From: Clostridia bacterium
GTDB taxonomy: Bacteria; Bacillota_A; Clostridia; Christensenellales; Aristaeellaceae
Direction of reading: 5' to 3'
Length of the DNA stretch: 10,732 nt
NCBI GenBank assembly: GCA_017620455.1
Contig: JAFZQK010000076.1
Coordinates: 1 to 10,732, forward strand
In this document: positions 1 to 6,900 of the stretch, piece by piece
Position numbering within the stretch: position 1 is the first letter of the stretch
How the letters are laid out: every line of letters starts with the position of its first letter
Translations under genes and position numbers: made by a program
Notes under the pieces: model-generated
Told to the model about the DNA's origin: nothing
Databases searched by the model: none
What the model saw: the letters and a program-made list of their open reading frames with translations, nothing else

Positions 1-608
1 ACTGGATGGCCCACGCGGAGAAATTTCCCGGCCTGTGCACCCCGGACGAAAGTTATCACGGCATTACCTACGCCGAAAAATTCGGCAAAGAGGGGGCGTT
101 CATCACCAAATGTACCGCCCAGCTGATGCGGGATTTCGGGGCGATCCAGTCCCCCCAGCATGCGTTTTACCTGAATCTGGGGCTGGAAAGCCTGCACGTG
201 CGCATGGCGCGGCACTGTGAAAACGGCCGGGCGGTGGCGGAATACCTGCAGAAGCACCCCAAGATCCAGCACGTCAGCTACTGCGACCTGCCGGGGGACA
301 AGTATCACCCGCGGGCGGAAAAATATCTGCCCAAGGGCTCCTGCGGCGTGGTGAGCTTTGAGATCAGGGGCGGGCGGGAAGCCGCCTCCGTGTTCATGAA
401 CAGCCTGCGTCTGGCCGCTATCGAAACCCACGTGGCCGACGCCCGCACCTGCTGCCTGAACCCCGCCACCACCACCCACCGCCAGATGACGGATGCGCAG
501 CTTAAGGCCGCGGGGATCCCCGCCGGGCTGGTGCGCATGAGCTGCGGCCTGGAAAGCGCGCAGGACCTGATTGACGATATTGCCCAGGCGCTGGAAAAAG
601 TAAAGTAA
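1..608 (+). CDS. metY: O-acetylhomoserine sulfhydrylase (MetY-type), C-terminal part only
   Basis: This is the C-terminal half of a PLP-dependent Cys/Met metabolism enzyme of the O-acetylhomoserine aminocarboxypropyltransferase type. Family members convert O-acetylhomoserine and sulfide to homocysteine in the cytoplasm. The frame is open to the left edge (a Trp codon precedes the first ATG at 6), so that ATG is internal. About 200 residues are present against roughly 425 in the family, so the PLP-binding Lys lies outside the window. Family hallmarks are FPGLCTPDESYHG, the VADARTCCLNPATTTH segment and, near the end, GLVRMSCGLE, whose Arg is expected to bind the substrate carboxylate. The stop is TAA at 606-608. 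The next gene, a MetA-type acyltransferase, starts 17 bp downstream and should supply its substrate. A cystathionine gamma-synthase-like relative is less likely given the DESYHG segment and this partner. Confidence 0.93.
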   Translation, partial: WMAHAEKFPGLCTPDESYHGITYAEKFGKEGAFITKCTAQLMRDFGAIQSPQHAFYLNLGLESLHVRMARHCENGRAVAEYLQKHPKIQHVSYCDLPGDKYHPRAEKYLPKGSCGVVSFEIRGGREAASVFMNSLRLAAIETHVADARTCCLNPATTTHRQMTDAQLKAAGIPAGLVRMSCGLESAQDLIDDIAQALEKVK

Positions 609-625
609 GCTGAGGAAGATACCCT

Positions 626-1564
626 ATGCCCATCAAGATCCCCGATCATCTGCCGGCGGTGGACGTGCTGCACCGGGAAAACATCTTCGTGATGACCCAG
701 GGCCGCGCCGTCACCCAGGATATCCGCCCGCTGCAGATCCTGCTGGTCAACCTGATGCCCAAAAAGATCCAGACGGAGGTGCAGTTCTCCCGGCTTTTGG
801 GGAATACCTCCCTGCAGATCGAATTGGAGCTCATCGCCCCCAAGAGTCACACCCCCCAGAACACCCCGCCGGAGCATCTGCAGGCGTTTTACAAGACCTT
901 CGACGATGTGAAGGATCGGAATTTCGACGGCTGCATCATCACCGGCGCGCCGGTGGAGCATCTGCCATTCGAGCAGGTGGATTACTGGGAGGAGCTGTGC
1001 GCCATCATGGAATGGACGAAAAAACACGTCCATTCCACCTTCCATATCTGCTGGGGCGCCCAGGCCGGGCTGTATTACCATTACGGCATCCCCAAGAAGG
1101 CGCTGGACGCAAAGCTGTTCGGCGTGTATCCCCATCAGGTGGAATATAAGCGCAGCATCCTGTTCCGCGGCTTTGACGATACGTTTTACGTTCCCCATTC
1201 CCGGCATACCACCGTGGAACGGGAAAGGATCGAAGCGGTGCCGGAGCTGCAGATCCTCTCCTCCTCGCCCCAGGCGGGGGTGTACGCCGTGTACGCCAGG
1301 CAGCACAAGCAGATCTTCGTCACCGGCCATTCCGAATACGACGCCGACACCCTGGACCAGGAATACCGCCGGGACCTGGACGCGGGCAAACCCATCGCCA
1401 AGCCCGAACACTACTATACCGACGACGATCCCGGCCGGGCCCCGATCGTTACCTGGCGGGCCCACGCCAATCTTTTGTTCTGCAACTGGCTGAATTATTT
1501 CGTGTACCAGACCACGCCTTACGATCTGTCCATGATTCCCGAAGGCGTGGAAACCGTGGATTGA
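626..1564 (+). CDS. metA: Homoserine O-acetyltransferase (MetA family, Glu111 type)
   Basis: A full-length 312-aa MetA-family enzyme that acylates the hydroxyl of L-homoserine, the first committed step of methionine synthesis. The glutamine amidotransferase-like catalytic residues are visible: nucleophile Cys142 in HICWGAQAG, and His235 and Glu237 in VTGHSEYD. The N-terminal [11 protein letters not shown] motif is also conserved. In ITGAPVE, residue 111 is Glu. In characterised MetA enzymes Glu111 selects acetyl-CoA and Gly111 selects succinyl-CoA, so despite the common label 'succinyltransferase' I infer acetyl transfer. This fits the upstream O-acetylhomoserine sulfhydrylase. The start is supported by GAGGA at 612-616, 9 nt before the ATG. 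The 17-bp gap to the upstream gene implies one operon. No clear T-tract terminator follows; a GC-rich hairpin lies at 1574-1591. Confidence 0.96.
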   Translation: MPIKIPDHLPAVDVLHRENIFVMTQGRAVTQDIRPLQILLVNLMPKKIQTEVQFSRLLGNTSLQIELELIAPKSHTPQNTPPEHLQAFYKTFDDVKDRNFDGCIITGAPVEHLPFEQVDYWEELCAIMEWTKKHVHSTFHICWGAQAGLYYHYGIPKKALDAKLFGVYPHQVEYKRSILFRGFDDTFYVPHSRHTTVERERIEAVPELQILSSSPQAGVYAVYARQHKQIFVTGHSEYDADTLDQEYRRDLDAGKPIAKPEHYYTDDDPGRAPIVTWRAHANLLFCNWLNYFVYQTTPYDLSMIPEGVETVD

Positions 1565-1591
1565 GGGAAGAGGCCGGGGCGCTGCCCCCGG

Positions 1592-1663
1592 GACGCCCGC
1601 TGATGCTCTGCTGAAATCCGGCGCGCAGGAAAGCGCCCCGGAAGGAGCCGGTCAGCGGGCGTC
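1592..1663. repeat. 12-bp perfect inverted repeat between convergent genes
   Basis: The 87-bp gap between the converging metA and GNAT genes is GC-rich. GACGCCCGCTGA at 1592-1603 recurs as its exact reverse complement at 1652-1663, with 48 bp between. The right arm is the last four codons of the GNAT gene (Asp-Ala-Arg-stop). A smaller hairpin (1618-1626 with 1633-1641, 8 of 9 pairs) lies between the arms, and another (1574-1580 with 1584-1591, one bulge) lies just outside. None has a good T-tract, so a bidirectional termination role is only a guess. Confidence 0.55.
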
Positions 1664-2134
1664 TTCCGTGAGAAGAACATATTTCATCGGGCGGTATTTG
1701 GAGGCGTCTTCTTCAAAGCCCAGGGAGCGGTATAGCGGATACCCGGCGTCCGTGGCTTTCAATTCCACGCGATCCAGGCCCAGCGCGGCGGCTTTTTTGA
1801 GCAGCATGCGCAAAAGTTCCCCGGCGATTCCTTGTTTTCTGTATCCGGGCCTGGTATAGACGTTCAGCACCGTTCCCGTTTTCCCGCCGACGAATGCGGG
1901 ACTCGGGGGTTTCCGGACGACGAGCAGAAAACAGCAGCCCGCGAGAACGTCTCCGTCCCGGCAGACGAACGCGAACAGATCCCGGTTCAGACGGCTTTGG
2001 AAATAGGAGGGCAGCCCCTCCGCGATCCGGGCGTACTGGTCCGGCGGGATCGCGCCGCAATCCTCCAGGAGATAGGCCAGCCGCAGCGCGGCCAGCGCCG
2101 GGATATCGCTTTTTTTCGCTGCCTCAAATACCAT
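1652..2134 (-). CDS. GNAT-family N-acetyltransferase, substrate unknown
   Basis: A 160-aa single-domain GNAT acetyltransferase. The acetyl-CoA pyrophosphate-binding loop is seen as RKQGIAGELL (about residues 98-107), preceded by the typical strand VLNVYTRPGY. The C-terminal part has the Y-x-x-L-G-F element (YRSLGFEE), also usual in the family. Acetyl-CoA-dependent transfer to an amine is the likely reaction. The start at 2134 has a GGGAGGGA ribosome binding site about 6 nt upstream on the minus strand. Only 15 bp separate it from the stop of the upstream radical SAM gene, so the two are almost certainly co-transcribed. The sequence does not reveal the substrate; small metabolite, antibiotic and protein N-terminus all remain open. 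Confidence 0.9.
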   Translation of the reverse strand: MVFEAAKKSDIPALAALRLAYLLEDCGAIPPDQYARIAEGLPSYFQSRLNRDLFAFVCRDGDVLAGCCFLLVVRKPPSPAFVGGKTGTVLNVYTRPGYRKQGIAGELLRMLLKKAAALGLDRVELKATDAGYPLYRSLGFEEDASKYRPMKYVLLTEDAR

Positions 2135-2149
2135 GGCGGTCCCTCCCGT

Positions 2150-3274
2150 TCACAGCACGATGTCCCCGAACCGGAAGCCCGGGGGCAGGGGCTCTTCCTC
2201 CAGGAAGCGGAAGCTGCCGTCCCGCAGCACGGGCAGAAAGGCCCAGAACGGCAGGCGGTCGAATTCGCAGCCGTAGCTGCTCTGGCCGAACCAGCCGCCC
2301 TCCACGGCTTTCAGATGCAGGTCCCGGGCGAATTTGGTGCGGTTGCTGCAATCGTGCACGGCGATGGGCCAGCTTTCCCGATCGGCCAGCGCCATGAGCC
2401 GCAGGGTCAGCTCCCGGCTCCAGATGGGGGAGATATAGCCCTGACGGCAGAAATACAGGTTTTCGCCGGCGTAATTGCCGATGTTGTTTTCGTTCAGGTG
2501 CAGTTCCGCGCAGTTCATGAAATCCAGCCCGGTATCCAGGATGCGCTGCTTCTTTTCAAGGAACTGGCGGTAAAACTCCGGGGTCATGGGGGTTTCGATG
2601 CCCACCTGGGGGAAATACTTCCGGGCGGTTCCCATGGCCTCGATCACCCGGTCGGCGCAATGGGAAGCGCCTAAATTGAAGCGGATCTCATCCAGCCCGA
2701 CGTCGGCCAGGGCTTTTAAGTTTTCCTCCGTGCAGTGCAGGCCGTTGGTGTACAGGTGCTGATGGATGCCCGCGTCATGGAAGATGCGCACCGCGCCGTA
2801 GTATTTTTCGATCTCCATAAAGGGCTCCAGGTACACGTAGGAAATGCCGGTGGGCTTTTTATGGATCGACAGCAGCAGGGGCAGGTCCTCTTCGTAAAAT
2901 TTCGTGCCGCCGATCTCCCACATGCCCTCGCCCACCGGGGGCTGGGCGTCCAGGGCGCCGTAATCGTAGCAGAAGGGGCAGCGGGCGTCGCAGCGGTTGG
3001 TTTTGCGCACGGCGGAAAGCCCCGTGCCCAGCAGACAGCTGCGGCATCCAGCGGGGAAGCGCCCGTCGTCGCCCACGTAATACGTGCGGTCCTGCAGGGT
3101 TTTCAGGTGCGGGATCTGCCGCATCAGCTCCGCGTGCCGGGCGGAGACGGCCTTTTCGATCTGGCAGAAAACCGACAGGGCGATTTCCATCTGCCGGGGG
3201 GAGATCTCCTCGTCCTCCGGAAGCTCGGAAAAAAATTCAAACCAGGAAAGGGCGTCTTTCTTGGAAATTTTCAT
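2150..3274 (-). CDS. Radical SAM protein with an upstream CxxC pair, function unknown
   Basis: A 374-aa protein with a radical SAM cluster motif CxxxCxxC at Cys95, Cys99 and Cys102 (CDARCPFC). This should bind a 4Fe-4S cluster and cleave S-adenosylmethionine to a 5'-deoxyadenosyl radical. Just before it is a second Cys pair, Cys77-x-x-Cys80 (GCRSC). A similar 'GCxxC then CxxxCxxC' layout occurs in some uncharacterised radical SAM proteins. Later segments fit a TIM-barrel core: YVYLEPFMEIEK, HLYTNGLHC, and LDEIRFNLG followed by ASHC. Other cysteines occur in the C-terminal half (NCAEL, FCRQG, DCSN, GCEF), but no clean SPASM spacing is visible. The start has AAAGGAGG about 8 nt upstream, and a near-consensus promoter lies at 3307-3335. 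It is the first gene of an operon with the GNAT gene. No precursor peptide or obvious substrate gene is nearby. Confidence 0.88.
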   Translation of the reverse strand: MKISKKDALSWFEFFSELPEDEEISPRQMEIALSVFCQIEKAVSARHAELMRQIPHLKTLQDRTYYVGDDGRFPAGCRSCLLGTGLSAVRKTNRCDARCPFCYDYGALDAQPPVGEGMWEIGGTKFYEEDLPLLLSIHKKPTGISYVYLEPFMEIEKYYGAVRIFHDAGIHQHLYTNGLHCTEENLKALADVGLDEIRFNLGASHCADRVIEAMGTARKYFPQVGIETPMTPEFYRQFLEKKQRILDTGLDFMNCAELHLNENNIGNYAGENLYFCRQGYISPIWSRELTLRLMALADRESWPIAVHDCSNRTKFARDLHLKAVEGGWFGQSSYGCEFDRLPFWAFLPVLRDGSFRFLEEEPLPPGFRFGDIVL

Positions 3275-3306
3275 GGGGGCGCCTCCTTTGTGCTTCGTGC
3301 CGCTTT

Positions 3307-3335
3307 ATGATACAGGAAGGCGGGGCGGATGTCAA
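3307..3335 (-). promoter_or_regulatory. Sigma-A promoter of the radical SAM-GNAT operon
   Basis: Read on the minus strand, TTGACA (3335-3330) is followed by a 17-bp spacer and TATCAT (3312-3307), five of six matches to the -10 consensus. Transcription would start near 3300, giving a leader of roughly 26 nt before the radical SAM start at 3274. Confidence 0.8.
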
Positions 3336-3340
3336 CGCTC

Positions 3341-3369
3341 TTGCGCTTTCGCCCGGCGGATGGTATAAT
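3341..3369 (+). promoter_or_regulatory. Sigma-A promoter with extended -10, PNPOx-like gene
   Basis: TTGCGC (3341-3346), a 17-bp spacer and a perfect TATAAT (3364-3369), preceded by TGG, which makes an extended -10. Transcription should begin near 3376, about 25 nt before the ATG at 3401. This rules out the in-frame ATG at 3329. The -35 box lies only 5 bp from the -35 box of the divergent minus-strand promoter. Confidence 0.85.
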
Positions 3370-3400
3370 TTTTTCAGCGAAAAACGAAGGAGGCAGGAAG

Positions 3401-3793
3401 ATGAACCGCGTATACGATTTTCTCAAGGCTGCGGGCACGTATTATCTGGCCACCGCCGAGGGCGATCAGCCCCGGGTGCGGCCCTTCGGCACCGTGGATC
3501 TATTCGAGGGCAAGCTGTATTTCCAGACCGGGAAGATCAAGGACGTATCCAGGCAGATCCATGCAAACCCCAAAATCGAGATCTGCGCTTTCAAGGACGG
3601 CGCGTGGCTGCGGGTGGCCGCCAGCGCCTGCGCCGACGACCGGATCGAGGCCCAGGAGCACATGCTGGAAAGCTACCCCATGCTCAAGGGCATGTACAAG
3701 GCCGGGGACGGGAACACCGAGGTGTTTTACCTGAAGGACGCCACGGCCACCTTCTCCTCCTTCGGCGGCGCGCCGGAAACGGTGAAATTCTGA
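3401..3793 (+). CDS. Pyridoxamine 5'-phosphate oxidase-like split-barrel flavoprotein
   Basis: A 130-aa protein of the PNPOx-like, FMN-binding split-barrel superfamily, closest in appearance to the small uncharacterised COG5015-type group. Visible features are the N-terminal helix followed by TYYLATAEGDQPRVRPFGTV, the strand KLYFQTGKIKDVSRQI with its conserved small-residue/Lys loop, and KIEICAFKDGAWLRV. These small members bind flavin (FMN or F420 in relatives) and most have no assigned substrate. It is not expected to be a true PdxH, which is much longer. The start at 3401 is set by GAAGGAGG at 3386-3393 and by the promoter at 3341-3369. It appears monocistronic, since a strong terminator follows at 3812-3836. 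It is transcribed divergently from the radical SAM operon. Confidence 0.88.
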   Translation: MNRVYDFLKAAGTYYLATAEGDQPRVRPFGTVDLFEGKLYFQTGKIKDVSRQIHANPKIEICAFKDGAWLRVAASACADDRIEAQEHMLESYPMLKGMYKAGDGNTEVFYLKDATATFSSFGGAPETVKF

Positions 3794-3811
3794 TCAGATG
3801 CATTGAAAAAG

Positions 3812-3836
3812 CCGGGGCAGACAGCCCCGGTTTTTT
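3812..3836 (+). terminator. Rho-independent terminator after the PNPOx-like gene
   Basis: A perfect 7-bp stem, CCGGGGC (3812-3818) with GCCCCGG (3824-3830), loop AGACA, then six T. The stem is preceded by an A-run (3806-3810), so it could also serve minus-strand transcription leaking past the terminator of the large secreted protein gene. Confidence 0.93.
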
Positions 3837-3855
3837 GCTTGGATCATGAAAGAGA

Positions 3856-3892
3856 GGAAAAAGAAGGGGACGGCGGGCAATCCGCCGTCCCC
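3856..3892 (-). terminator. Rho-independent terminator of the large secreted protein gene
   Basis: A perfect 11-bp stem, GGGGACGGCGG (3866-3876) with its complement (3882-3892), and a 5-nt loop. On the minus strand it is followed by a T-rich run (TTCTTTTTCC, 3865-3856). It begins 22 bp past the stop codon at 3914. Confidence 0.9.
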
Positions 3893-3913
3893 GGTTGCGT
3901 TTTTGCCAACGGT

Positions 3914-6900
3914 TTATTTGCTCATATTGAACAGGGCGTTCTTGTACAGGTTGCTCAGCACCTCGGCGCCCACCTCCGGCGCGTCGCCGTACAGGGCTTC
4001 CACCAGTTCCTTGCGGGCGGCGTAGACCTGATCCAGCATGATGCGGCAGGAGGCGATGGCCTTGCGGGCCGCGCGGTCCGCGGCGCGGTAGCGGGTGTTG
4101 ACCACCTGATCCAGCGCCGTCTGCCAGGAGCGCTGCGCCTGGCTGAAGGCGTTCACCTTGGCGGCGGAGGTCTTGGCGCTGCTCAGTACGGTCTGCACCT
4201 GGCTCAGCGCCCGGGCGCCGCTGGCATCGTAGATTTCCGTAAGCTCGCTGTCGCTGCCCCTGAGCGCGCCCAGGGTGCGCCTGTTGGCGTCGGCGGGCTG
4301 GCCGTTCATCAGGCGGCGGAAATTGCCGGTCATGCTGTCGGGCAGGGGCTTGGGTACGGTGCGCACCATGGCGCACAGCTCGGCGCAGTGCATGCGCAGC
4401 AGCTCGGTGACGGCCTTCTGGGCGGCGGCGGGATCGCCGGCGGACATCATGGTTTCATATTCGCTGACGAAGGTGTAGAACACGGCGCGGTCGTTGACCA
4501 CGGCGGTTTTGGCTGCGCCGTCCGCGGCGTCGTACAGGGTCTGATACAGCTTGTCGATCTCTTCGCGCCACAGATTGCCCGCCTGCTTCCAGCCATCGGC
4601 GGTGCCGGCGGCGGCAGCGGCTTCGGCGGCCTTGGCGGTGCCGGCATGGGCGGCGCAGGCGTGCAGCGTATACTGCCCTTCCGCTACGCCCAGGGCCTTC
4701 AGGCGCACCTCGCAGCTGATGGGGCCGGCGCTGTATTCCACATAGATGTAGCTGCCCTTTTCGGTGTAGATGGGATTGCCGTCCTTATCGGTCTTGATCA
4801 GCTTGCCGTCCGGGCCGGGGATGCAGTAAGAGCCGTCGGGCAGCTTCAGCACCGGGATGCCCTCGTCGGTGGTGACCAGCTTGCCGTCGGGATCCAGCAC
4901 CGGCTTGGTGCCGGGAGGCGCGATGATGGGGGTTCCGTCGGGGGTGGTGACGGGGGTGCCGTCGGGCATCTTGACGGGTTCGCCGGTCTCGCCGGGAGGA
5001 TCGGGCAGCTTATCCTTGTCGATGGTGCCGCCGCCGGTGGTGTGGGGCGCCTCGGGGCTGACCTTGCTCTGGACGGTGTTGCTGGTGACGGGGGTGCCCT
5101 TCATGCCGCCGAAGGTGAATTCCAGCACGGCGGTATTGTACACCCAGCCGTATATCGTGTCGGGAACGGTGACGGTGTATTCGTATTTGAAGGTGGTTTC
5201 CTGCCCGGCGGGCAGCACGCCGCCGGTGGCGATGGGCGCAAGGCCGGCCAGGCTGTCGTAGATGGTGAGGGTGTCCAGATCCACGGTGCCGGTGTTCTTC
5301 ACCAGGATTTCGTACTGGATCTTATCGCCCGCTACGTAGTAGTCGCCCTGGGAGGGATAGCTCAGCTCGGTTTTGACCACCATGGCGCCCACGTGCTCTT
5401 CCACCGCGGGGACCAGGGGATCCTCGTGGGGCTTGGGCTCCGGATCTTCCGGAGGCACCACGGGCGGGATGGGCGACCAGGGGCCGCAGGGCGCTTTACT
5501 CTCATTGCTGAAATACATGTGCCAGTCGGCGTCCTCGTCGTAGGCGGAGGCGGTGGCGGTGTTACAGGCTTCGCCGGTGGCTTCGTCGTATTCGTCCACC
5601 AGGTAATCGGGCACGTCCACGGTCTTGGTTTCGCCGGGGGCGATCTCCTCGAAGTAGCCGATCTGCTCGCCCTTGTCGAAAACGGTGACGGTGGTAAAGG
5701 TTTCCTTGCTGTTGTTGGTGATGCTGACCTGCCATTGGATGGTCTCGCCCGCGATGAAGTGGCCACGCTCCGGCAGGTTCTTGATGGTCTTGACCAGCAC
5801 CAGGCCGGGATCGTCGATCACGTCCAGCTTCACCGGCTCGGACATGACGGAGATCTCGTTGCCGCTGACGGGATCGGTCCAGGTGAGAATGAGGGGCGGG
5901 AAGTAAATGTAGCCCAACGCCACGTCCGCTTCGGTGACGGTGCTGCATTCGACGTTCCACCACAGGGTATCGGCGGGCTCCATGGTGCCGGGGAAGGAAT
6001 CGGTCTTATCCTCCCGGGGGAAGTAGACGGTGTGGCCGTCCACGGGCTCGCAGCCCACGTTCTCCACCACGGCCCAGACCTCGTAGGGCTCGCCCAGCAC
6101 GTAGCCGTTGGGATCGGAGGAATAGGAGTATTCAAACTGGGTGATGGTCATGGCGCTTTCGTTGGGGATGGGCCAGGGCTCGGGCCCGGGCTTGGCCACC
6201 TTCCAGGTGCGGTTGATCTCGTTGGACTGGCATAATTCCGCTCCGGTGACCGGATCCAGGCCGACGAAGTAGAAGGAGACGGTGGCGGTGCCCGCCAGCT
6301 CCGCGGTCTCGGTGCCGGTTTTCAGGTAACTGCCCACCGGGGAGTAGTAGCCGACGCCCAGGACGCCCAGGCTTTCGCTGGGATAATACACCTTCTCCTT
6401 GTCATACCAATCGACACTCCCGCCGGAATTGACGCGAAGGGACAGCTTCAGGGGCACGTTGCCGGAGTTGATGCAGGTGTAGTCCGCCCACACGCAATCG
6501 TCAAAGTCCAGCACTTCCTTGGTGACGGGATTGTAACTATCGTCGCTGTCGCCTTCGTAGATCAGCGTCAGCTGGGGATGCGCTTCCTCCGGAACGGTGC
6601 CGTCCGGGTAGGTCAGGGGGATCTGAACGGTGGCGGTAGCGTCATCAAACGCCCACTGACCGCCGTCCTTCTGGTATGCATATGTGACAAACCAGCCGGA
6701 CGGGTCGGTGGCAACGCCGTCGGTCACTTCCTGGGCCTTCACTTGATGCGGCACAGTAAAATACATGCTCTGGCCCGGATCCAGGGAGTATTTGCCGTCC
6801 ACCATGCCGTTGGGAGCGCTGATATCGTAGACGCTGTCATTGAGAGACAGACGGATTGAGACGCTGCCGGTATTGGTCAAGCAAAACCGCAGGGGCAGCG

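Noticed and set aside
305..1465. A 386-codon minus-strand open frame across metY and metA
   Set aside because: The opposite strand encodes two well-conserved enzymes with catalytic residues in place; this is a GC-bias shadow.
1832..2674. A 280-codon + strand open frame over GNAT and radical SAM genes
   Set aside because: It spans the 3' and 5' parts of two real minus-strand genes and shows no family features.
2150..3274. RiPP maturase with a nearby precursor peptide
   Set aside because: I found no small Cys/Gly-rich peptide gene with a ribosome binding site beside it, and no clear SPASM domain or RRE.
3329..3400. Upstream in-frame start for the PNPOx-like gene
   Set aside because: The promoter -10 at 3364-3369 lies downstream of this ATG, and a strong GGAGG precedes the ATG at 3401.
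4751..4972. DNA repeat as a CRISPR-like or satellite array
   Set aside because: Units are short, degenerate at DNA level and in frame; they encode a protein repeat, with no spacers.
3803..6235. An 810-codon open frame on the + strand, antisense to the large secreted protein
   Set aside because: It is Gly/Val/His/Ala-rich with no domain, signal peptide or ribosome binding site, and mirrors the high-GC coding strand. The minus-strand frame has a signal peptide, repeats and flanking terminator.
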